Origin: UBA8752 sp002172485 | Lineage (GTDB): Bacteria > Bacteroidota > Bacteroidia > Flavobacteriales_D > Sanyastnellaceae | NCBI GenBank assembly: GCA_042089915.1 | Contig: JBELJZ010000029.1 | Coordinates: forward strand, 1-19,801 | DNA: 19,801 nucleotides | Reading direction: 5' to 3' | In this document: positions 12,991 through 19,801 of the stretch, in pieces | How positions within the stretch are numbered: position 1 is the stretch's first letter | Layout of the letters: the number at the start of each line of letters is the position of its first letter | Notes under the pieces: model-generated | The model's input: the letters and a program-made list of their open reading frames with translations, nothing else | Database searches by the model: none | What the model was told of the DNA's origin: nothing | Translations under genes and position numbers: made by a program

Positions 12991-15900
12991 ATGCGCATCC
13001 TGCTATTTCTGGCCTGGCTCGTGCCCTTCGGGGCATGGGCACAGTCCACGCCCATCATCGGCAAGGTGACCGACGCCGATGACGGAATGGGACTCCCCGG
13101 AGTCTCCGTCGTCGAGAAGGGCACCTACAACGGCACGGTCACGGACCTCGAGGGCAACTACACCTTGATGGTGTCCACGCCCGAGGCCACGTTGACCTTC
13201 ACTTACATCGGTTACAAAACCACCGACGTGGCCCTCGCGGGCCGAACGACGGTGGACCATCCCCTCGCCGCCGACATCGCCGGCCTCGAGGAAGCCATTG
13301 TCATCGGCTACGGAAACCAGCAGCGAAGCAAGATTTCGGGTGCGGTCGGAACCATCGACATCAAGGACGCCACTGCAGTGCCCGTGCTCCGGACGGAGCA
13401 GGCGCTGCAAGGCCGTGCCGCGGGTGTCCAGGTGACGCAAAACTCCGGCCAGCCTGGCTCCACCCAGTCCATCCGGATTCGGGGAACGGGTTCCTTGAAC
13501 AACGCCGAGCCACTGTGGGTCGTCGACGGCATCCCGACCGGGGGCATCGACTTTCTCAACCCGGCCGACATTGAAAGCATTTCCGTTCTGAAGGACGCCG
13601 CCTCGGCTGCCATCTATGGTGCGCGAGGTGGAAACGGGGTGATTCTCGTGACGACCAAGAAGGGCGCCAAGGGCCAGCCGGCTCAGGTGACCTACGACGC
13701 CTACTACGGCTTCCAGGAGCCGTGGAAGAAAATTGGTCTCCTCAACGCTGAAGAGTACGCCATCCTCATGAACGAGAGCCGTGCCTCCGCCGGCCTCGTC
13801 CCCTACGCCCAGCTTGCCGATCCGGCCAGCCTCGGAGAAGGCACCGATTGGCAAGACGCCCTGTTCCAGCGGGCCCCGATCATGAACCACAGCTTCAACT
13901 TCACGAAGGGCACCGCCACGTCCTCGACGGCCATCGGCGGAAGCCACTTCGTGCAGGACGGCATCATCGGTGGTGAGAAAGGCCGTTTCGAGCGGACCAC
14001 CTTCCGCATCAGCTCTCAACAAGAGGCCGGTGACCGGTTCCGCATTGGACAGACGTTGAACTTCACCCACCTCAACCGGAACGCCCTCGCCGAGAACAAT
14101 GAGTTCGCGACCCCGGTCGTGCGCGCATTGAACATGGACCCCGTCACCCCGGTCACGCGCCCCGACGGATCCTACGCCTACTCCGAGCTCATCGGAAGCG
14201 ACATCGCCAACCCGATTAACCAGGTGGAGACGACCCACGACAAGTGGACCACCAACCGCTTCGTCGGCAACCTGTACGGCGAATACGACATTTGGCAGAA
14301 CCTCAAGGTCCGCTCCTCCGTGAACGTGGACCTTTCCTTGGGCTCCCAGAAAATCTTCTCCCCGACGTTCGACCTCGGCATCGGTCCGAACGACCCGAAC
14401 CGACCCGCTTACGAGTGGCGCGAGGTCAACAGCCTGATCCGCAACGAGAACAAGTGGTCCACCATGCAGTGGGAGAACACCGCCACCTACGACAAGAACT
14501 TCGAAAACGGCGACCACATCCAGGCCATCTTCGGGTACTCCGCCCTCTACGGCAACTACCAGAACATCGGCACCTACCGCGACAGCCTCAACTCCAACGA
14601 CCCGGAGCTGGCCTTCCTGGACAACAGCCTCAACTTCAACGAGCAGGCCCCGAACGCCAGCGGCGGTTACGGTGAGAGCTCCTACCTGTCCAGCTTTGCC
14701 CGGATCCAATACGAGATCGGCGACCGCTATTCCCTCTCCGGCACGATTCGCCGGGACGGCTCCTCCAAGTTTGGTGCGAACAACCGCTACGGCATCTTCC
14801 CCTCCCTCTCCGCCGCGTGGAACCTCACCGAGATTCCGTGGGTCGTCGAGAAGGACTGGATTGAATTCGCCAAGGTGCGCGCCTCGTGGGGCCGCAACGG
14901 CAACGCCGACGGCATCGGCAACTTCGACTTCACTTCCGTCGTGTTCAACGGCCAGAACTACACATTCGGTCCCGAGCAAGTCCAAGTCAACGGCGCCGGC
15001 CCCGTCACCACGTCCAACCCGGACCTGAAGTGGGAAACCGTGGAGCAGTTCAACGCCGGAGTCGACCTTGACCTCTACCGCGGCAAGTTCAACGTGGTCC
15101 TCGACTACTTCGTGAAGAACACCAACGACATGCTCGCCGTCGTGCCCGTCCCGGGTGTGGTCGGCTTCCTGCCCGCCGCCACCAACGTGGCCAGCGCCCG
15201 CAACAAGGGGGTCGAGCTCGCCCTCACCTACCGCGGTGAAAAGGGCGATTGGGAGTACGACGTCAACGGCAACATTAGCGTCATCCGCAACGAGGTCACT
15301 GGCCTCGGTGAAGGAGGACAGCCGCTGTCCACCGGTGGCGTGTTCGGCACGGGCAACGACTTCGTCGCCTACACCGACATCGGCCTCCCTATGGCCGTAT
15401 TCTACGGCTACGAGACCGCCGGCATCTTCCAGACGGACGAAGAGGCGGCCGCCAACACGGCCCAGCCCAACGCCATGGCCGGCGACGTCATCTTCGTCGA
15501 CCAAAACGAAGACGGCATCCTCGACGAGAACGACAAAACCGTACTTGGAAATCCCCACCCGGACTTCACGTACGGCATCACGGGCAACGTCAAGTACAAG
15601 CAGTTTGACCTGAGCCTCTTCCTGCAGGGCTCCCACGGCAACGACCTGTACAACGGCATCTTCCGTTACGACCTGAACACCACCAACCTTCCGATCTCGG
15701 CCCTCGAGCGCTGGACCGGAGAAGGCAGCACCAACGAGCATCCACGGATTTCCCACGTGGACGCCAACCAGAACAACCGGGTGTCCGACCGCTTCATCGA
15801 AGACGGCTCCTTCCTCCGTGTAAAGAACCTGCAAATCGGGTACTCCCTGCCCGACCGCATCTTGGAGAAGATGGACATCGGCAAGTTCCGCTGCTACATC

Positions 15901-16044
15901 TCCGCGAGCAACCTGCTCACCTGGACCAACTACACTGGCCTCGACCCCGAAATCGGTTCCCGCGGCACGCTGGAGATCGGCATCGACCGTGGCTTCTACC
16001 CCGTCGCCCGCACCATCATCGCAGGCGTCAACGTCACCTTCTAA
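12991..16044 (+). CDS. susC: SusC/RagA-family TonB-dependent outer-membrane transporter
   Basis: SusC-type proteins form the TonB-driven outer-membrane channel that imports oligosaccharides, capped by SusD. The ATG at 12991 gives the signal peptide MRILLFLAWLVPFGAWAQ; an in-frame TTG at 12979 would add only four residues. After it come a carboxypeptidase-regulatory-like domain (about 22-95, IIGKVTDADDGMGLPGVSVV), a TonB-box-like stretch (EEAIVIGYGNQ), the plug domain (about 108-225) with SISVLKDAASAAIYGARGGNG, and a 22-strand barrel ending GVNVTF. The length of about 1018 residues is typical. SusD follows after 12 bases. No N-terminal STN domain is seen, so anti-sigma signalling of the ECF type is not expected. 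The sugar is inferred from neighbours to be a beta-glucan. Confidence 0.95.
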   Translation: MRILLFLAWLVPFGAWAQSTPIIGKVTDADDGMGLPGVSVVEKGTYNGTVTDLEGNYTLMVSTPEATLTFTYIGYKTTDVALAGRTTVDHPLAADIAGLEEAIVIGYGNQQRSKISGAVGTIDIKDATAVPVLRTEQALQGRAAGVQVTQNSGQPGSTQSIRIRGTGSLNNAEPLWVVDGIPTGGIDFLNPADIESISVLKDAASAAIYGARGGNGVILVTTKKGAKGQPAQVTYDAYYGFQEPWKKIGLLNAEEYAILMNESRASAGLVPYAQLADPASLGEGTDWQDALFQRAPIMNHSFNFTKGTATSSTAIGGSHFVQDGIIGGEKGRFERTTFRISSQQEAGDRFRIGQTLNFTHLNRNALAENNEFATPVVRALNMDPVTPVTRPDGSYAYSELIGSDIANPINQVETTHDKWTTNRFVGNLYGEYDIWQNLKVRSSVNVDLSLGSQKIFSPTFDLGIGPNDPNRPAYEWREVNSLIRNENKWSTMQWENTATYDKNFENGDHIQAIFGYSALYGNYQNIGTYRDSLNSNDPELAFLDNSLNFNEQAPNASGGYGESSYLSSFARIQYEIGDRYSLSGTIRRDGSSKFGANNRYGIFPSLSAAWNLTEIPWVVEKDWIEFAKVRASWGRNGNADGIGNFDFTSVVFNGQNYTFGPEQVQVNGAGPVTTSNPDLKWETVEQFNAGVDLDLYRGKFNVVLDYFVKNTNDMLAVVPVPGVVGFLPAATNVASARNKGVELALTYRGEKGDWEYDVNGNISVIRNEVTGLGEGGQPLSTGGVFGTGNDFVAYTDIGLPMAVFYGYETAGIFQTDEEAAANTAQPNAMAGDVIFVDQNEDGILDENDKTVLGNPHPDFTYGITGNVKYKQFDLSLFLQGSHGNDLYNGIFRYDLNTTNLPISALERWTGEGSTNEHPRISHVDANQNNRVSDRFIEDGSFLRVKNLQIGYSLPDRILEKMDIGKFRCYISASNLLTWTNYTGLDPEIGSRGTLEIGIDRGFYPVARTIIAGVNVTF

Positions 16045-16056
16045 GACAGAGAACAC

Positions 16057-17655
16057 ATGAACCGCACACTCATTCTTCTCCTCGTCCCAGTCTTGCTCAT
16101 CTCCTGCAAGCAGGAGTTCCTCGAGCGGACTCCGGTAGTCGGCGCCACCGAGGCGAACTTCTACAAGACCCCGGAGGACGCCCTCTCGGCCACCATCGCC
16201 TGCTACAACACCCTGCAACAGGAGGTGACCAACATCCAGGGTTCCTCTGGCCTCAAGCCGCACTTCCGCTGGTTCTTCGGGGACGTCTGCTCCGACGACA
16301 CCGACAAGGGAGGCTCCGGTGACGGCGACGATCCGCAGCTCTACGACTTCGAGCGTTTTCAGGGCAACAGTGCCGGCCAGATGCTCCTCGTCGAGTGGCA
16401 GGTGGCCTACCGCGGCATCGCCTACTGCAACCTTGCGCTGCAGAAGATTCCGGACATCGACATGGACGCCGAGGTCCGTGATGCCTACCTCGCCGAAGCG
16501 CACTTCATCCGCGCCTACTGGTACTTCAACCTGGTGACCACCTACGGCGGCGTGCCGCTCGTGACCACGCCGCTGGCCTCCACCGAGTACCAGCAGCCCC
16601 GCGCCACGGCCGACCAAATCTGGGACCTCATCAAGGAAGACCTGGAGTTCGCCATTGAATTCCTTCCCCAGAGCTACAGCGTCAACTTCCTCGGTCGCGC
16701 CACCCGCGGCTCGGCCCAAGGCCTGATGACCAAAGTGTACGGCTACCTCGGCGAATGGGAAGCGTGCTACGCCGTGTCCGGCGACCTCATCAACGAGGGA
16801 CAATACAGCCTCGATCCTGCCTATGGCAACATCTTCACCGAACTTGGTGAAAACGGCCCCGGCTCGATCTGGGAGATCCAGTACATGAACGCCTCCGGCG
16901 GAAACTGGGGCCAGCAGCTCGAGGGCACGTTCACCAACGTATTCCAGCGGGCCCGAGGCCAGTTCAACGGCTACGGCTTCAACCTGCCGACGCAGGACCT
17001 CGTCGACGCGTTCGAAACCGGCGATCCGCGCCTCTCCCATTCCATTTTCCAAGAGGGTGATGTGATGGGCGACCGCGGCATCTTCACACTGGACGCCACT
17101 GGCATGCCGCACCTGTACTACCCCAAGAAGTACTTCAACAATGCCGCAGAGGAGGCGCCGTTCGGTGACCCGAACCCCAACGGACACACCAACGACCGCG
17201 TCATCCGCCTCGCCGACATCATGCTATTCCACGCCGAAGCCTGCGTGAATACGGGACGAATCGACGAGGCCAACGACATGGTCAATGCCGTTCGCGACCG
17301 CGCCCGCGGTGAAGACTGGTGCGCCGGCACGCCTGCGGGCGTTGCACCGTGTGCCGCCCTCCCGCTTTTCGGAGGACCTCATTTCCCGGCAGGCGGTGGA
17401 CAGCCCATCTTCAACGAAGACGTGACGCTCGAGGACATCTGGCATGAGCGCCGGGTGGAACTCGCCCTCGAAGGACACCGCTTCTTTGACCTTGTCCGCC
17501 AAGGCCGGGCTGCCGACGTGATGCAGGCCCACCTTGACGAGCACTTCCCCGGCGCAAGCTACAGCTTCACCGCCGGCGTCAACGAACTCTTCCCCATTCC
17601 CAGCAATGAGATCACCCTCAGTGGCGGCCTCATCACCCAAAACCCCGGATACTGA
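16057..17655 (+). CDS. susD: SusD/RagB-family surface glycan-binding lipoprotein
   Basis: SusD-like proteins are surface lipoproteins that form the lid of the SusC channel and bind incoming glycan. The 532-residue product has a lipoprotein signal (MNRTLILLLVPVLLISC, Cys17). The N-terminal TPR-rich region includes ANFYKTPEDALSATIACYN at 35-53 and AEAHFIRAYWYFNLV near 148. The C-terminal SusD/RagB region ends with VWHERR-like and EGHRFFDLVRQG motifs (near 466-488) and LFPIPSNEI close to the end. These are hallmark segments of the family. Its TGA overlaps the next ATG by one base, so translation of the PKD lipoprotein is coupled. Ligand-contacting aromatics cannot be assigned without a structure. 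Confidence 0.95.
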   Translation: MNRTLILLLVPVLLISCKQEFLERTPVVGATEANFYKTPEDALSATIACYNTLQQEVTNIQGSSGLKPHFRWFFGDVCSDDTDKGGSGDGDDPQLYDFERFQGNSAGQMLLVEWQVAYRGIAYCNLALQKIPDIDMDAEVRDAYLAEAHFIRAYWYFNLVTTYGGVPLVTTPLASTEYQQPRATADQIWDLIKEDLEFAIEFLPQSYSVNFLGRATRGSAQGLMTKVYGYLGEWEACYAVSGDLINEGQYSLDPAYGNIFTELGENGPGSIWEIQYMNASGGNWGQQLEGTFTNVFQRARGQFNGYGFNLPTQDLVDAFETGDPRLSHSIFQEGDVMGDRGIFTLDATGMPHLYYPKKYFNNAAEEAPFGDPNPNGHTNDRVIRLADIMLFHAEACVNTGRIDEANDMVNAVRDRARGEDWCAGTPAGVAPCAALPLFGGPHFPAGGGQPIFNEDVTLEDIWHERRVELALEGHRFFDLVRQGRAADVMQAHLDEHFPGASYSFTAGVNELFPIPSNEITLSGGLITQNPGY

Positions 17656-18503
17656 TGCGTTTCCATCATTTCCTCCCCCTCGCGGCCCTCTTGTTTGCAG
17701 CAGGTTGCCAACCCATCGAAGAAGACGGCATCGATCTGCCGGGCGCACCGGACGCCTCCTTCGAATGGGAATACCTCTACGTCGACACGGCTGCGGTGCC
17801 TTATGTCGACTCCAACCGTGTCGTCTTCACATCGCTGGCCGGTGACGGTTTTCTCCACTTCTGGGACTTCGGAAACAACCTGACGAGCAACGCCACGCAG
17901 GACACCACATTCTATCCGCAGGCCGGCACGTACGGCGTCACCTACTCCGTCTACGGAGCAGGCGGATCCGGAAGCGCCTCGGACAGCATCTTCGTGGCCA
18001 ACACCGTCGAGCTCCCCTGCGAGGGCACGCTCGCCCTGTTGACTGGATGCGACAACCAGAAGACGTGGATCTTCTCCGGCGATGCCGGCGCCATCTCGGT
18101 GGGGCCGCAGCCCGGCAGCAGCGAATGGTACAGCAGCCCACTCGCCGGGCTCGTGCCCGAGCAGTACGACGACAGCTACCAGTTCACGACCGACGGCCAC
18201 TACTTCTACAACAACAACGGAGGAACCGTGAACCCCTACGAAGGCTACGTGGTCACCCCGCTCGAAGTGCCCGACACGCTGTCCTACCTCCTGTTCGACG
18301 GTGCCGGTATCAATGGCGAGGACCAGATCTACCTGCCCCAAGACGAATTCGGCTTCTGCTGGTTCATGGGCGTGTGGGATGCGGGTCCGAACTTTGACAT
18401 CATCGAGCTCACCGAAGACCGCCTCGTGGTGTCTGCCCCTCTCCAACTCGGGGACTGCTCCGCAGGGGAGGGCTACTTCACCCTCTACTTCGCCGCCCAA
18501 TGA
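17655..18503 (+). CDS. PKD-domain surface glycan-binding lipoprotein (SusE-position)
   Basis: The 282-residue product starts with a lipoprotein signal (LLFAAGC, Cys18) followed by QPIEED; acidic residues after the cysteine fit a Bacteroidota surface-export signal. Residues about 33-117 are a PKD-like beta-sandwich, with WDFGNN at 70-75 and QAGTYGVTYSVY at 89-100. The rest (about 125-282) is a beta-rich domain opening with TGCDNQKTWIF and VGPQPGSSEWYSS, a pattern I recall from non-catalytic proteins of Bacteroidota PULs. It has no catalytic motif. Its position right after SusD is where surface glycan-binding proteins are encoded, and PKD proteins at this position are known in marine laminarin PULs. 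Both junctions overlap (1 base with susD, 4 bases with the GH16 gene), indicating tight co-expression. Confidence 0.82.
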   Translation: MRFHHFLPLAALLFAAGCQPIEEDGIDLPGAPDASFEWEYLYVDTAAVPYVDSNRVVFTSLAGDGFLHFWDFGNNLTSNATQDTTFYPQAGTYGVTYSVYGAGGSGSASDSIFVANTVELPCEGTLALLTGCDNQKTWIFSGDAGAISVGPQPGSSEWYSSPLAGLVPEQYDDSYQFTTDGHYFYNNNGGTVNPYEGYVVTPLEVPDTLSYLLFDGAGINGEDQIYLPQDEFGFCWFMGVWDAGPNFDIIELTEDRLVVSAPLQLGDCSAGEGYFTLYFAAQ

Positions 18504-19681
18504 CCCTCCGCCCGCTGATCTTTCCTGTGGCCTCCATCCTCCTCTTCACCACCTGCGATGGTGGCGAGGAGCAGACGCCCGCCGAGTTCCGGTTCTCCAA
18601 CGACCGGACCGCCTTCGAGAACGAGGCCAACTCCGTCTTCTCCTTCGACGTGAGGATTGACGAGGCCAAGACCGAAGAGGTGCGCGTCCAATACGCCACG
18701 GTGGACGGATCCGCAACCGCTGGCGAGGACTACACCGCCACCTCGGGCACCCTCACGTTTGCCCCAGGCGAAACGAAGAAGTCCATCGAGGTGGAGATCA
18801 TGGTGGACGAGTGGCTGGAGCCGGACGAGAACTTCACCGTCTCCCTGAGCGCGCCGGAAGGCGGCTACCTCCGGGACAACATCCAGGAGGCCGTGGGCAC
18901 CATCCGCAACGATGACACGAGCATCCAGATCAGCGATGCGGGCTACAGCACGCCGGACTTCTATCCTGGCATGACCTTGGTGTGGGGCGACGAGTTCGAC
19001 ACCCCCGGTGTCCCGGACCCATCCAAATGGACCTACGATCTCGGCAACGGCAATTGGGGATGGGGCAACAATGAGCTCCAGAACTACACCAACAGTCCCG
19101 AGAACGTCACGGTGCAGGATGGTCGGTGCTACATTTTCGCTCGGAACGACGGCGGCTTCAACTCCGCCCGACTGAAGACGCAGGGCATCTTCGACTTCCA
19201 GTACGGCCGCGTCGACATTCGCGCCATCCTCCCCATCGGCCAGGGCATCTGGCCGGCGTTGTGGATGCTGGGGTCCGACATCGACCAGGTGGGCTGGCCC
19301 GCCTGTGGCGAGATCGACATCATGGAGCTCGTTGGCCACCAGCCGCGCCTCATCCACGGCACGGTGCACTGGGGACCGGACAACGCCAACCGCCAGTACA
19401 ACGGCGTCATCGCCCCTGCCCTGGAGTTCCCGGCCACGTTCGCGGACGAGTTCCACGTCTTCTCGCTCGAGTGGCAGGAGGACGAAATCAAGCTCTTCCT
19501 CGACGACCAGCACTACCACACGATTACCCCGGCCAACATGAATGGGTTCGATTACCCGTTCAACGACGCGTTCTTCTTCATCATGAACGTCGCCATCGGT
19601 GGCAGCTGGCCCGGCGACCCGGACGAGACCACACCCTTCCCGGGCTTCATGGCCGTCGACTACATCCGGGTGTTCCAGTAA
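18500..19681 (+). CDS. GH16 endo-beta-glucanase (laminarinase-like) lipoprotein with Calx-beta domain
   Basis: GH16 laminarinases cut internal beta-1,3 bonds of laminarin and mixed-linkage glucans with retention. The 393-residue product is a likely lipoprotein (LLFTTC, Cys19, followed by DGGEE, a surface-export-like signal). Residues about 28-138 form a Calx-beta domain (DYTATSGTLTF at 78-88, closing GTIRNDD). The GH16 beta-jelly-roll is at about 155-393. The catalytic signature EIDIME is complete: nucleophile E271, D273 and acid/base E276. WTYDLGNGNWGWGNNELQ-type and VDYIRVFQ segments fit bacterial beta-1,3-glucanases. The ATG overlaps the previous stop by 4 bases. It is the last gene of the operon, followed 23 bases later by a terminator. 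Lichenase or agarase-like specificity is not excluded but is less likely. Confidence 0.92.
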   Translation: MTLRPLIFPVASILLFTTCDGGEEQTPAEFRFSNDRTAFENEANSVFSFDVRIDEAKTEEVRVQYATVDGSATAGEDYTATSGTLTFAPGETKKSIEVEIMVDEWLEPDENFTVSLSAPEGGYLRDNIQEAVGTIRNDDTSIQISDAGYSTPDFYPGMTLVWGDEFDTPGVPDPSKWTYDLGNGNWGWGNNELQNYTNSPENVTVQDGRCYIFARNDGGFNSARLKTQGIFDFQYGRVDIRAILPIGQGIWPALWMLGSDIDQVGWPACGEIDIMELVGHQPRLIHGTVHWGPDNANRQYNGVIAPALEFPATFADEFHVFSLEWQEDEIKLFLDDQHYHTITPANMNGFDYPFNDAFFFIMNVAIGGSWPGDPDETTPFPGFMAVDYIRVFQ

Positions 19682-19703
19682 TCGGAGCCCGCCCGAACAC
19701 GAA

Positions 19704-19740
19704 GCAGCCCTGCAGTCTCCACTGCGGGGCTGTTTCATTT
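19704..19740 (+). terminator. intrinsic terminator of the PUL operon
   Basis: Arms 19705-19715 and 19722-19732 make 11 pairs (one T-G wobble, which fixes plus-strand orientation) around the loop TCTCCA. TTTCATTT follows. No comparable hairpin is seen inside the operon, supporting a single unit from GH3 to GH16. Confidence 0.88.
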
Positions 19741-19754
19741 CCGATATTGAGGGC

Positions 19755-19801
19755 ATGAACGCCACGTACTCCTGCGGCCAATGCGGCATGTCCGTCAAGG
19801 C
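19755..19801 (+). CDS. zinc-ribbon-like small protein (5' end only)
   Basis: The ATG at 19755 starts MNATYSCGQCGMSVK before the window ends. A CxxCGM knuckle right after the start resembles a family of small Bacteroidota proteins with paired CxxC knuckles, which probably bind zinc; this rests on recollection and only fifteen residues. It starts after the PUL terminator, so it is probably a separate transcription unit unrelated to glucan use. Confidence 0.55.
   Translation, partial: MNATYSCGQCGMSVK

Noticed and set aside
13003..17187. Very long open frame on the minus strand (about 1394 codons) opposite susC and susD
   Set aside because: It is the antisense shadow of two strongly recognised plus-strand genes with GC-rich third positions. 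Its translation is full of Val, Gly, His and Asp repeats without any known domain or signal, and it crosses a gene boundary.
1..19801. tRNA or rRNA genes, insertion sequences, prophage genes
   Set aside because: No cloverleaf with a GGTTCGA-type T-loop, no rRNA core sequence, and no transposase, integrase or phage structural gene was recognised on either strand.

Overview
The window reads as a chromosomal segment of a fairly GC-rich Bacteroidota, probably a free-living (likely aquatic) member of the Flavobacteriales or a relative. The evidence is a SusC/SusD pair, several lipoproteins with acidic residues after the lipobox cysteine, two proteins with type IX secretion (T9SS) C-terminal sorting domains, a lysine-rich cold-shock protein of a Bacteroidota type, and promoter-like boxes resembling the Bacteroidota TAnnTTTG -7 element. 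Species cannot be read from the sequence.

Layout. 1-58: possible tail of an upstream gene. 292-3265 (+): the ribosome-associated GTPase TypA/BipA, then a membrane fatty-acid desaturase, closed by a long bidirectional terminator hairpin. 3341-5836 (-): a small outer-membrane barrel-like protein, a cold-shock-domain protein, a GreA/GreB-like protein and an exported protein of unknown function; the last two are joined by a 4-base stop/start overlap. 6127-6714 (+): a small T9SS-sorted secreted protein. 7673-8631 (-): a cytochrome c'-like heme lipoprotein and a DUF4920-type lipoprotein, again joined by a 4-base overlap.

8750-19681 (+) is an 11-kb polysaccharide utilization locus (PUL), apparently one operon: GH3 beta-glucosidase lipoprotein, T9SS-sorted multi-module glycan-binding protein with an embedded Kazal domain, SusC, SusD, a PKD-domain surface lipoprotein, and a Calx-beta/GH16 endo-glucanase lipoprotein. 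It is followed by a strong terminator. The gene set is what is expected for laminarin or another beta-1,3/1,6-glucan: GH16 cuts the polymer at the surface, the lipoproteins and SusD bind it, SusC imports oligomers, and GH3 trims them to glucose. A perfect inverted repeat lies just upstream of the first gene. A zinc-ribbon-like gene begins at the right edge.

The most unusual part is the 958-base gene-free stretch 6715-7672. From about 6900 to 7650 it is packed with some twenty consecutive perfect or near-perfect stem-loops. Many are capped by GNRA or UUCG tetraloops, and these classes appear only when the + strand is read as RNA. A Bacteroidota-like promoter overlaps the terminator at its left end and a terminator-like hairpin lies at its right end. 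I interpret it as a candidate large structured noncoding RNA of about 0.8 kb that I cannot assign to a known family.
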